Of a DNA stretch of 64,000 nt, positions 17,727 through 26,900 are shown in pieces. This DNA is from Granulosicoccus sp045110475 (GTDB lineage Bacteria; Pseudomonadota; Gammaproteobacteria; Granulosicoccales; Granulosicoccaceae). A program made the position numbers and the translations under genes. Within the stretch, counting starts at the first letter, position 1. Every line of letters starts with the position of its first letter. Location of the stretch: the NCBI GenBank assembly GCA_045110475.1, contig JBGCGC010000129.1, forward strand, positions 1 to 64,000, read 5' to 3'. A model generated the notes under the pieces. That model made no database searches. It was not told the origin of the DNA and saw nothing but the letters and a program-made list of their open reading frames with translations.

Positions 17727-19703
17727 ATGTCAAACACCAGTCCTATTGTTATTGTTGGCAGCGGTCCGGTAGGCGTACGTACGGTTGAAGAAATTCTTCG
17801 GCGCTCACCTACTAGGCAAGTTGTGCTGTACGGCGACGAACCTCATGAGCCCTATAACCGAATACAACTTTCGACGTGGCTCGCTGGAGAAAGTGCACTT
17901 GGCGATCTCAACCAACCCGTAAAGCGGCCGTTTGGTTCAAAGTTGGAATGCCGTTTTGGATATCGAGTAACAAGTATTGATCCGCACGCGAAAAAGATCA
18001 CAGATCACACGGGTTCTGTCCAACCCTATGACAAACTGATTCTTGCGACAGGATCCGAAGCGTATATCCCTGATATTCCTGGTGTTGAAAAACAAGGTGT
18101 TTACACCTTAAGAAACCTTGATGACGCTACCGCATTGATGGCCAGACGATCCCGGTCACACCATACGGTTGTACTTGGAGGCGGGTTGTTAGGCTTGGAA
18201 ACTGCCCGTGCAATGCAGCCAGCTAATACACAAGTGACCGTAATTGATCATAACGATCGTCTGTTAGCAGCTCAACTGGATATCGATGCGTCAGATAGGC
18301 TACGCAAACGTATGGATGAGCTGGGTTTGAATATCCTGCTTGGCAACGGTGTGGCAGATGTTGAAGGTGATTGCCGCTTGTCTGGCGTGCGGCTACACTC
18401 CGGCGCGCTGCTTAAGTGCGATACATTGGTTTTAGCAACTGGTATCAAACCACGAATTGAGCTTGCAAGGCAGGCGCATCTATCTTTTGGTCGTGGGATA
18501 CTTGTTGATGACCGGTTGTGTACCTCAGATCCTCATATCTTTGCCGTTGGCGAATGCGTGGAGCACAAAGGTGAAATCTACGGTCTCGTTGGACCTGGTT
18601 TCGAACAGGCCGCAGTGATTGCAGCTCAAATCACAGGTGAAGATACTCGTTATAGCGGATCGGTAACAGCAGCTCGCCTTAAGGTGTTAGGCGTTCCAGT
18701 TTTCAGTACCGGGCCAATGGGCCATACAGCACACTTCACGGATGGCAAAACGCATTCTTATCGTAGCCGATCCGACGACACATATCGAAAGATTCTTGTA
18801 AATCGTCATCAATTGCGAGGGGCCTTGGGTGTGGGAAGGTGGTCAGAGAGCATACGCATCCAGACCGCTATTGCTGCAAACGAGACGCTGTATCCCTGGC
18901 AAATACTCCGGTTTCGTCTGACTGGAACGTTGTGGCCAGATGCCGATGGTCAGAATGTCCACGCACTGCCAGACAGCGCTGTTTTGTGTCAGTGCACGAA
19001 AGTGAACAAGGGAGCAGTCTGTAGAGCGATAGCCAGCGGGACTTGCTCGATAGATCAGTTAGCGACAACTACAGGTGCAGGTTCGGTGTGCGGTAGCTGT
19101 AAACCGTTGCTTGGGAATCTGCTAGGAAGCAATGACACACTAAAACCCGCTCCCTGGCAACGTGGGCTTGTGGCAGCCGCGCTATTTTCACTGCTGATGA
19201 CACTGGTGATTCTTGTTGCACCTGTAATCAGCTACGCAAACTCTGTACAGGCTGGATTTCTTGCGAATCTGGATAGTCCGATTCATTGGGATGTCTTGTG
19301 GCGGAACCGATTGATAAAACAAATATCGGGCTTCAGCATTCTCGCGTTGTTTGCGTTTGGTCTGGGTATCACTTTGCGCAAGCGGTTACCGATATTTGCT
19401 CGTTTGGGACGGTTTACCACCTGGCGCTTTACGCATGTCGTTCTTGGCGCTGCGGTAGTGCTTATGCTATTGGCCCACACAGGCTTACGTATGGGTCATG
19501 GGCTTAACTATTGGTTAATGTTCTGTTTTGTTGGTTTGTTGTTTGTAGGTGCCATTTCAGCGATTGTGGTGGGTCTTGAGCATCGCTGGCAGTCATCTGC
19601 TGCGAGCAGCGTTCGAAAACTATCGTTGTGGGTGCATATTTTGTTGTTCTGGCCAGTGCCGGTTCTGTTGGGTTGGCATATTGCAAAAGGCTATTGGTAT
19701 TAA
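17727..19703 (+). CDS. NirB-like FAD/NAD(P) oxidoreductase fused to BFD-type [2Fe-2S] domain and di-heme-b membrane domain
   Basis: A 658-aa three-part protein. Residues 1-400 are a pyridine-nucleotide flavoprotein of the NirB/rubredoxin-reductase type (VGSGPVGVRT for FAD, VLGGGLLGLETA for NAD(P)H, TSDPHIFAVGECVEH). A BFD-like domain follows with Cys421, Cys423, Cys455 and Cys458 (CxC and CxxC). The last 190 residues have five membrane helices. One carries His570 and His584, another His637 and His651; each pair is 14 residues apart, as in bis-His heme b proteins. I infer electron flow from NAD(P)H across the membrane to the multiheme cytochrome encoded next. The siroheme/4Fe4S nitrite-reducing half of NirB is absent. 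Confidence 0.85.
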   Translation: MSNTSPIVIVGSGPVGVRTVEEILRRSPTRQVVLYGDEPHEPYNRIQLSTWLAGESALGDLNQPVKRPFGSKLECRFGYRVTSIDPHAKKITDHTGSVQPYDKLILATGSEAYIPDIPGVEKQGVYTLRNLDDATALMARRSRSHHTVVLGGGLLGLETARAMQPANTQVTVIDHNDRLLAAQLDIDASDRLRKRMDELGLNILLGNGVADVEGDCRLSGVRLHSGALLKCDTLVLATGIKPRIELARQAHLSFGRGILVDDRLCTSDPHIFAVGECVEHKGEIYGLVGPGFEQAAVIAAQITGEDTRYSGSVTAARLKVLGVPVFSTGPMGHTAHFTDGKTHSYRSRSDDTYRKILVNRHQLRGALGVGRWSESIRIQTAIAANETLYPWQILRFRLTGTLWPDADGQNVHALPDSAVLCQCTKVNKGAVCRAIASGTCSIDQLATTTGAGSVCGSCKPLLGNLLGSNDTLKPAPWQRGLVAAALFSLLMTLVILVAPVISYANSVQAGFLANLDSPIHWDVLWRNRLIKQISGFSILALFAFGLGITLRKRLPIFARLGRFTTWRFTHVVLGAAVVLMLLAHTGLRMGHGLNYWLMFCFVGLLFVGAISAIVVGLEHRWQSSAASSVRKLSLWVHILLFWPVPVLLGWHIAKGYWY

Positions 19704-19705
19704 GT

Positions 19706-21124
19706 GTGATTAGCAGTCAAATCAAGTTGCTTCGCAGGTCGACTTTATGGTGGAGCTGGGCTGTTGGAAGTACCCTGTTGTGTTCAGCGCTAGCCTACGC
19801 ACTCGTAGGCGATAACACATCAAAGTCTGTTTTCATGCCAGGCCCGATGAGCAGCGGACACCACCAACTTGTGGATTCTTGTAATAGCTGTCATACCGAT
19901 GCTTTTGGTGGTGGTGAGGTATTGCAAGATGCGTGTGTTGCCTGTCATGGTGATGATCGGCGCAAGCCATTTGATTCTCACCCCATTGCAAAATTCAAGG
20001 ATCCACGTAATGCCTCGAGACTTGAAAAAATCAACGCAACCCAATGCGTTAGTTGTCACACCGAACATCGCCCGGAGATAACCTTGGCCAATGGTCTTAC
20101 GCAACCGCGGGATGTCTGTTTTCATTGCCATGAGAACGTGGCAGAAGAACGGCCTTCGCATACGGGAATGGAGTTTGCTGATTGCACAACATCTGGATGT
20201 CATAACTATCACGACAACCGTGCTCTTTACACTGATTTTCTGGTCAAGCATATGGATCAGGCGGAGCAACTCGATGTACAACGGGTCAAGGTGACTGAGT
20301 TTCTGACAATCATCGACCAGATAGTAGAGTATCCGATCGATCGCTATCCGGTTGAACCACTAACCATAACCGATATCGATGTGCCGTCAGACGTGTCTTA
20401 CGATGACTCCATTGCGAACGAGTGGTCATCAACGGCGCATGCCGCCGCAGGTGTCAACTGTAGTTCCTGCCATGAGAGAGTAACTGAAGATAAATCGAGT
20501 GTTGAATGGGTTAACGATCCTGAACTTCAAGGTTGTACAAGTTGTCACGGTGTTGAGGTAGATGATTTTCAACAGGGGAAGCACGGCATGCGGCATGCGG
20601 CTGGCTTAAGTCCAATGACTCCGGAAGGCTCCAGACTTCCCATGACTGAGGGGAGCGGACATTTGGAATTAGACTGTAACAGTTGCCATGAAGCTCATCG
20701 ATTTGACCGTCAGACGGCGGCGGTTGAATCCTGTCTGGGATGTCACGCGGATAACCACTCTTTGGCATACAAGCAATCCAGGCATTATGCTCTGTGGCAG
20801 GCAGAGATGTCAGGTGTTGCAGAGCCTCGAAGCGGAGTGTCATGTGCAAGTTGTCACATGCCTCGTGTGGAAAAGGACGTAAGCGACTGGCTGAGTCGCG
20901 TGACGGTGGAGCATAACCAGAGCGAGTACTTTGCGCCTAACAGCAAAATGATTCGACCCGTTTGTCAAGACTGTCATGGATTGCCATTTTCCATTGATGC
21001 TCTCGCAGACGAGGCTTTGATTGAAACCAACTTTCAGGGAGAACCCAGTGTGAGCGTTGAAAGCGTGTCTCTAGCTAGAGAGGATGCCATGCGTCATCAA
21101 AAACGCAAAGATCAGGGCAATTAA
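19706..21124 (+). CDS. Periplasmic multiheme cytochrome c (11 heme-binding motifs)
   Basis: A 472-aa protein if started at GTG 19706, 2 bases after the upstream stop; the frame is open back to 19628. A single N-terminal signal/anchor helix (WWSWAVGSTLLCSALAYAL) leads to the periplasm. Ten CxxCH motifs are visible (CNSCH, CVACH, CVSCH, CFHCH, CSSCH, CTSCH, CNSCH, CLGCH, CASCH, CQDCH) plus one CTTSGCH (CX4CH). No CxxCK was seen, so it is not a standard NrfA. The second half resembles cytochrome c3/c552-like families with KHG and SRHY motifs. It is probably the electron acceptor of the membrane flavoprotein; the final substrate is unknown. Confidence 0.85.
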   Translation: MISSQIKLLRRSTLWWSWAVGSTLLCSALAYALVGDNTSKSVFMPGPMSSGHHQLVDSCNSCHTDAFGGGEVLQDACVACHGDDRRKPFDSHPIAKFKDPRNASRLEKINATQCVSCHTEHRPEITLANGLTQPRDVCFHCHENVAEERPSHTGMEFADCTTSGCHNYHDNRALYTDFLVKHMDQAEQLDVQRVKVTEFLTIIDQIVEYPIDRYPVEPLTITDIDVPSDVSYDDSIANEWSSTAHAAAGVNCSSCHERVTEDKSSVEWVNDPELQGCTSCHGVEVDDFQQGKHGMRHAAGLSPMTPEGSRLPMTEGSGHLELDCNSCHEAHRFDRQTAAVESCLGCHADNHSLAYKQSRHYALWQAEMSGVAEPRSGVSCASCHMPRVEKDVSDWLSRVTVEHNQSEYFAPNSKMIRPVCQDCHGLPFSIDALADEALIETNFQGEPSVSVESVSLAREDAMRHQKRKDQGN

Positions 21125-21197
21125 GAACCTGTCAAGTGTTAATGAAATATCTAAAGTGAATTTCCACAACCTATCTGAATACGTCGGAGTAAATAGC

Positions 21198-21818
21198 ATG
21201 AAAAATACATTGTCGAAAACTAATAAACCTCTTCTCGGGACAACTCTATTTCTTGCCACGGGTGCTTACGCTATTGTGGCTCTGTCGTCTAACGACATTG
21301 CTGATACACCGTCGATTACACCGAAAGCCATGGCTGATGCACTGCATATGGTGATGGACTCCGATCGCGCTGTGTACACTCGACGAATCGTCAATCGACT
21401 AGCGGCGAAAGAGAAAGTAATTACAGCTTCTGAGCATTTCGAGGACGAGAAAGCCCTCGTGTTACCGGCCCAGATGTTTCGTTTTGGAGCAGAAATGGTA
21501 GCCGAAAAAGCAGAGGAAAATCCGGATGTCAACTTCAGCTATTCGCTCCAGTCTTTGTGGCCAATAAACAAGCAGAATGCTCCACAAACCGATGCCGAAG
21601 TGTCTGGCCTTGAGTTTGTTGCCGAAAACAAGGGTGAGAATTTTTACACTACAGAGGAGTTGGGTGGAACAAGTTACTTTACTGCTGTCTATGCTGATAC
21701 CGCCGTGGCTCCTGTATGTGCTTCATGCCACAACGATCACAAGGATACTCCTCGCACAGATTTCAAGATTGGCGATGTGATGGGCGGGGTAGTGATCAGA
21801 ATTCCATTGGAGGGCTGA
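21198..21818 (+). CDS. Tll0287-like (DUF3365) periplasmic c-heme protein
   Basis: A 206-aa protein with an N-terminal signal/anchor helix (LLGTTLFLATGAYAIVAL) and a Tll0287-like domain. The domain runs from a helix with YTRRIVNRLAAKE to AVYADTAVAPVCASCHNDH (one CxxCH near the C-terminus) and GDVMGGVVIRIP, the usual domain end. Such domains bind one c-type heme and occur as redox or gas sensors. The start is ATG 21198, with ggag 9 bases upstream; the frame is open further upstream across the cytochrome stop. It is coupled to the next gene (TGATG). Confidence 0.82.
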   Translation: MKNTLSKTNKPLLGTTLFLATGAYAIVALSSNDIADTPSITPKAMADALHMVMDSDRAVYTRRIVNRLAAKEKVITASEHFEDEKALVLPAQMFRFGAEMVAEKAEENPDVNFSYSLQSLWPINKQNAPQTDAEVSGLEFVAENKGENFYTTEELGGTSYFTAVYADTAVAPVCASCHNDHKDTPRTDFKIGDVMGGVVIRIPLEG

Positions 21819-22213
21819 TGCTGATACCACCTGGACAGATGGTTTGCATTTGGCTGATTTTCATTTCGGTGAATGTTAGCGTTCCTGTACTGGCAGATGA
21901 CGTGACGAAGTATCCAATACTTTCGCCTGAACTGAATGATGGTCGCACTGTCTGGTTAGGGAACTGCGAAACTTGCCATGCCTATGGAACTGCTGGTGCG
22001 CCTAATCCGCGAAAACCCAAGCAGTGGGAACACCGTTTGAAGAGACCTCGGTTAGTACTTTACCAGCACGCTATTGAAGGCTTCTATGGGGAAAATGATA
22101 CGTATATGCCAGCTCGAGGTGGAAACCCTGATCTGAGCGACGAACAGGTTAAAACAGCAGTGGACTACATGTTGGCTTTAGCCCGCTTTTACATGACGCA
22201 AAGGAAAATATAA
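21818..22213 (+). CDS. Small periplasmic cytochrome c (c5-like)
   Basis: A 131-aa secreted monoheme cytochrome. A signal peptide (VCIWLIFISVNVSVPVLA) precedes one CETCH motif at about residues 50-54. A likely axial Met lies in DTYMPARGGNPDLSDEQV, followed by the last helix VKTAVDYMLALAR, a standard class I layout. The ATG overlaps the previous stop by one base. It probably shuttles electrons between the multiheme protein and a partner outside this window. Confidence 0.85.
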   Translation: MLIPPGQMVCIWLIFISVNVSVPVLADDVTKYPILSPELNDGRTVWLGNCETCHAYGTAGAPNPRKPKQWEHRLKRPRLVLYQHAIEGFYGENDTYMPARGGNPDLSDEQVKTAVDYMLALARFYMTQRKI

Positions 22214-22215
22214 TT

Positions 22216-22695
22216 ATGACTCCAGAACAGAAATCACTAGTGAAAGAGAGTTGGGCCATGGTGTTGCCCAATCAGGAAGCTACTGCCGGTATTTTTTATG
22301 ATCGCCTGTTTGAGCAGTATCCGGAAGTACGTCCGATGTTCAAGGGCGATATTCAAGAGCAGGGAGAGAAGCTTATGAAGATGCTCGATCTGGCTGTCAA
22401 TTCGCTTGATGATGTTGAATCACTTATTGAGCCTTTGAAGGCCGCTGGCAAGGCTCACAAAGGTTATGGCGTAGCAGAAGCAGACTATCAGAAAGTTGCA
22501 GCAAGTCTTTTATGGACCTTGGAGAAAGGGCTTGGCGATGCGTTCACCCTTAAGGTTAGGGAGGCATGGACACAAACTTACGCTACTCTCTCCGGGGTCA
22601 TGATCGAAGGTGCCGGTTATACGGTTGCCGAGGCGGCACCTGTTATTAAAACATCGTGGTTTCGTTCATTGTTTGGAGCAAAAGCAGCTACCTGA
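22216..22695 (+). CDS. Single-domain bacterial hemoglobin (globin family)
   Basis: A 159-aa three-over-three globin without a flavohemoglobin reductase domain. The proximal-His segment reads AHKGYGVAEADYQKVAASLLWTLEKGLG (His about residue 80), and REAWTQTYATLSGVM is the H-helix. The start is 2 bases after the cytochrome stop, so it belongs to the redox operon. Bacterial globins of this type bind O2 and NO; with several reductases upstream, a role in NO or O2 chemistry fits, but the electron donor is unproven. It has no signal peptide and should be cytoplasmic. Confidence 0.88.
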   Translation: MTPEQKSLVKESWAMVLPNQEATAGIFYDRLFEQYPEVRPMFKGDIQEQGEKLMKMLDLAVNSLDDVESLIEPLKAAGKAHKGYGVAEADYQKVAASLLWTLEKGLGDAFTLKVREAWTQTYATLSGVMIEGAGYTVAEAAPVIKTSWFRSLFGAKAAT

Positions 22696-22992
22696 ATCTA
22701 AGATTTTATTGGGTTAAGAAACACTTAATCTTCTAAGGTTAATCTTCTCAATCTGACAAGCTGTGATATCCACGGAGCAGGTTGATGGTTCTGAGAATGC
22801 TTACTGTACCCGACACGGACCTGAGATGGTCACGAGCCTCGTTCAGGATCGTGATCATCTGAGGGTCATAAATTGTAAGAATTTTAAGTCTGTTGAAGCA
22901 AGAGATATAGATGGCGATAACTGGCCAAATTTTTGTAGCGCGTGATATTCTGGCAGCGATTGTTTTGCTGCCAAGTTAACGCTAGCGCTTTA
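22696..22992. other. Convergent intergenic region after the globin operon
   Basis: These 297 bases lie between convergent operons. A GGCAGC/GCTGCC inverted pair (about 22952-22972) could form a 6-bp hairpin near the response-regulator stop; it lacks a T-run. A 60-codon plus-strand frame at 22763-22945 has no Shine-Dalgarno or recognisable motif and I do not call it. Confidence 0.4.
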
Positions 22993-23910
22993 TCAGCCGT
23001 CACGCTGATCAGAAATTTTGCGTACGGTAACCATTGCTGCAGCTGTCCGATTTTCAACGCCTAGTTTTACATAGACATGATCCAGGTATTTATTGACCGT
23101 CCGCGGGCTTATGGACAGAATCTCAGCAATCTCTTTGTTTGACTTGCCATTGACCAGCCAAAGTAGTACATCGGCCTCTCGGCCTGTCAAATCAAAGTTT
23201 TCCTGAATTATGGTTCGGGTTGTATTCTCCCTTCCAAGGCGTACTCTCATCAGGTATTGTTGATCACCGGATTGGCCCAAATAGGTTAACTGTACGTTTT
23301 TACCGTTGCAGTCAGTCTCAGAACAGGGCTCAGAGTAGTACTCAGGTTTTGCTTGGGATGAGATCTGCCGAAGCCAAGACAAAGTCTGACTGCGTAGCTT
23401 TGATTCACCAGGAATAAAACGATTGCGAACAGATGGAGTTGCCCATAGTACTCGTCCGTGCGCATCAGTAGATACCAGGCTCTGACCTGAGATTTCCAGT
23501 GCTGCCTTGGCCGTCTGTGCATCCTGTGCGTTGTCCAGATGTACCTTTAATCTTGCGACCAGTTCAATGGCATTGATAGGCTTTACAATGTAGTCGACAC
23601 CACCCGCTTCAAGGCCTTCGACTATGTGTTCGGTGTCATCAAGCCCAGTCATGAAAAGTACAGGAGTTGTTCTGGCATTGCTTAGTTTTTTTATACGACG
23701 AGTGGTCTCAAACCCATTCATACCTGGTAGCAGTGCATCCATGAGAATTCCGTCTGGACTGATATGCGTCACTATTTCCAGTGCTTTCTCTCCGTTAGGT
23801 GCCAGCAACACCGTGTAGTTATTGTGCTCTAGTGTTTCATGCAACATGCCCAGTGAATCGGGAGAATCCTCCACAACTAAAATAACGGATCGATTGGCAT
23901 GCTCAGTCAT
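22993..23910 (-). CDS. Two-component response regulator, REC + LuxR-type HTH
   Basis: A 305-aa regulator. The receiver domain (about 8-125) has the acidic pair ED near residue 14, phospho-acceptor Asp58 (ILMDALLPG), Thr in LFMTGLDD and Lys in YIVKPIN. A middle PAS-like linker region (about 140-225) precedes the LuxR HTH (LTGREADVLLWLVNGKSNKEIA, about 235-256, then SISPRTVNKYLDHVYVKLG). Its ATG overlaps the kinase stop by 8 bases, so it is the cognate partner of the NCS1-histidine kinase. Divergence from urtABCDE points to control of urea/amide uptake. Confidence 0.92.
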   Translation of the reverse strand: MTEHANRSVILVVEDSPDSLGMLHETLEHNNYTVLLAPNGEKALEIVTHISPDGILMDALLPGMNGFETTRRIKKLSNARTTPVLFMTGLDDTEHIVEGLEAGGVDYIVKPINAIELVARLKVHLDNAQDAQTAKAALEISGQSLVSTDAHGRVLWATPSVRNRFIPGESKLRSQTLSWLRQISSQAKPEYYSEPCSETDCNGKNVQLTYLGQSGDQQYLMRVRLGRENTTRTIIQENFDLTGREADVLLWLVNGKSNKEIAEILSISPRTVNKYLDHVYVKLGVENRTAAAMVTVRKISDQRDG

Positions 23911-26900
23911 TGTGATGCTCTCTTGCTGTTTCTAGAAGTACTCCAAAGGCTTCAAGTTGATGACGTTGCAGCAACTGGCGTGCATTGGATGCAAATGGGA
24001 TGACATTCTCGTCGTTCAGTGAGGCTGAATCAAGCAAAGCGCTGATTGCGGAGATATGACCGATAGCGTAAAGCGATTGTAATTGGTTCAAAAGTTCTGG
24101 TGGCAAATCGTATTTATGTACATGTTCTGCATGTGATATCTTATTCTCATACGTAGCTTTGTCTATTGTTGAACAATTTGCAGGTGATAGAGATGGCGCT
24201 AGCGTTCGGGCAATGTGTTCGGAGTCAAAAACAACTGGTCCATCTTGTGGAAAGTCCAGCACCAGAATTTCTTCAAGCCGCGATAGTAATTTATGCAAAT
24301 CAAGTGGCTTGACGAAGTAGTTGTTGCTTGATGAGTCATGAGCATGGTGTTGAATATGATCATCAGCAAGCGCAGATATCATTAGTATCCTCACTGGTCC
24401 TGGATAGCGTTGGTGAATTCGCTCTGCCAGTTCCCAACCGTTCATTCCCGGCATGGAAATATCCAGTAGAAATACATCCACGGGATGACTTTCAAGGTTT
24501 TCCAAGCACGTCATTGCATCAGGGTACCCCTGCACCTTGAACCCCATAGGTTCAAGTAATTCAGCGATCAGGCTTCGATGGTTTTCATCGTCATCAACAA
24601 CCGTAATCGATTTTTGATGCAATAAATGTCTGTGAGTATTCAAGGTTGATAGATCAACGGGTTTCTCATTGGCAATTGGTGGAAGAAGTAATTTAAGGGT
24701 AAAACAGCTTCCCGCGCCCTCGACGCTACTAGCGGTTAGATCCCCGCCCATTATTTCGCTCAGTAACTTGGATATACTGAGTCCCAATCCAGTGCCCTTG
24801 GGTAGTTCGGCGTTCGCATCAGGTAGCGTCTCAAATGGCTCATAGATTCGTTCAAGGTCTCTGGCACTCATGCCTGCACCAGAATCGCATACACGAAAGG
24901 TTGTCACTTGCGATCCATAATCAACAAGGAGTTCCACATGACCTTGTACAGTATATTTAAATGCGTTTGACAGAAGGTTGATTAGAATTTGTCGCAACCT
25001 TTTTTCATCAGCAAACACTCGCTTTGGGACATGGGAGCTGATCGATACTCGAAAATCAAGACCCGCCGATTTGGCTTGAATATGAAACATCTGTATTAAC
25101 TGATGCAAGAACGTGTGCAAGCTGACGTGATCACGATGAATGGTTAACCGGCCAGCCTCTATGCGAGATATATCCAAAAGGTTTTCAATCAGTCCCGCCA
25201 GATGCTGTGCTGACTCACGGATAACTCGTACCCCATTCTTTCGATGCGCAGGTAAATCAAAATCCTGTTCCATTAATTGGGCATACCCCAGAATTGAGTT
25301 CAGTGGCGTACGTAGCTCATGACTGAGACCAATCACATATCGGCTTTTGGCTTCGTTAGCAGCCTCTGCTTTTTCTCGCGCTCGGTGTAACGCCATCTCA
25401 GTGATTTCGTGAGCTGTAACCTCCTGCTGTAAAAGCGCGTTTTGCCTTACAGTGTCTTCCCGGGCGCGTCGGGCACTTTCACTAGTCAACAAAAATATCC
25501 AGCTGACAATGGCAGCCAACACCAGTAACGCTGCAAACAGTCGATGAATATATCCAGAGAAACCAGATGCTTTTTCTTGATAGGCGATACCTGATTGCAG
25601 GTATACCATACTGAAGATAAATGCCATAACGATAGCGGCCACAACGACCAGACACAAGAATTGCACTACCATCCATTGCGCCTGTGTGGGTGATCTTTGT
25701 GGCATGACACTGTGGGTCCAGGCACGAAGCTGTGTCAGGAACGGTGCATCTGGCCGACACAAGTCCTCACATCGCATGTCCAGAGAACAACACAATGAAC
25801 AGATCGGCCCTCCATAAGCGGGACAACGTATGAGATCTTCGTGATCGTAGTCGCTTCTGCAAATGCTACACGTTTGACTGGATATATTGTCTGCTTCAAC
25901 ATCCTGATTATTAAACGGATTGGTCGCCAGATAGTATCGACCTTGCGTGAGGTAGGCAAATACAGGAACTAGCAAAAGTACACTGACTAGAGAAAGGTAT
26001 GTCGCCATGGAATGCATTAGTGGCCCCCACCAACCACTGTAAGCGATAAAACCTATAGCAGTAGAAATTGCCATGGCCCCGACACCCACAGGATTGATGT
26101 CATACAACTGCGCACGCTTGAAATGTATCCCCGGGGGGCTTAGCCCCAGTATCTTGTTGATCGCAAGGTCCGCAGCAATCGCGCCGGTCCACGACACGCC
26201 CAGAATGGAATATAGTCGTAAGGTATTTTCTAGCGAAGTGTAAACACCAAGTTCCATCAACATCCAGGCGATAGTCACGTTGAATACCAGCCATACAACG
26301 CGCCCAGGGTGACTGTGCGTCAAGCGCGAAAAGAAATTCGACCATGCAATGGATCCTGCGTAAGAGTTGGTTATGTTGATCTTAAACTGGCAGACGATGA
26401 CAAATACACCGGTAACTGCCAACGCTAGTTCAGGTGTCAACCAGTTGCTCCAGACCTTGATATAGAGATGGACGGGGTCTGTAGCATCATCAATTGATAT
26501 CCCTTGTTGAAGCGCCAGTAGGCACAGGTATGCCCCTGCCAACATTTTGATAGCGCCGATGATAATCCAGCCAGGACCTGCGGCAAACAGAGCAAACCAC
26601 CATTGATTTCTGTTTGACGATGTTTTAACAGGTAGAAATCGAAGGTAGTCAACCTGCTCACCAATTTGAACGGCCAGAGAAAAAACAACAGCACTGGCAG
26701 TACCGAACATCAACCAATCGAACGCTTGCGTATCGGCCCTTTGGGGAAAACCAAGTCCCTCCCAACCGTCCATGGGGTTGATACTTTGCCAGGCAAGGAA
26801 TAGAAAAGGTGCTATCTGCATCAATAACCACACATGCTGTGTGATGCGTTGCAAGTGGCTGATCATGGTAATGCCATAGACAACGACTGGAATGACAATA

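Noticed and set aside
17727..19703. Full NirB nitrite reductase reading of the flavoprotein
   Set aside because: The siroheme/4Fe-4S nitrite-reducing half is absent; a membrane domain is in its place.
19706..21124. NrfA-type nitrite reductase reading of the multiheme cytochrome
   Set aside because: No CxxCK active-site motif and too many heme motifs; only the general multiheme class is supported.
22763..22945. 60-codon frame after the globin gene
   Set aside because: No ribosome-binding site and no motif; looks random.
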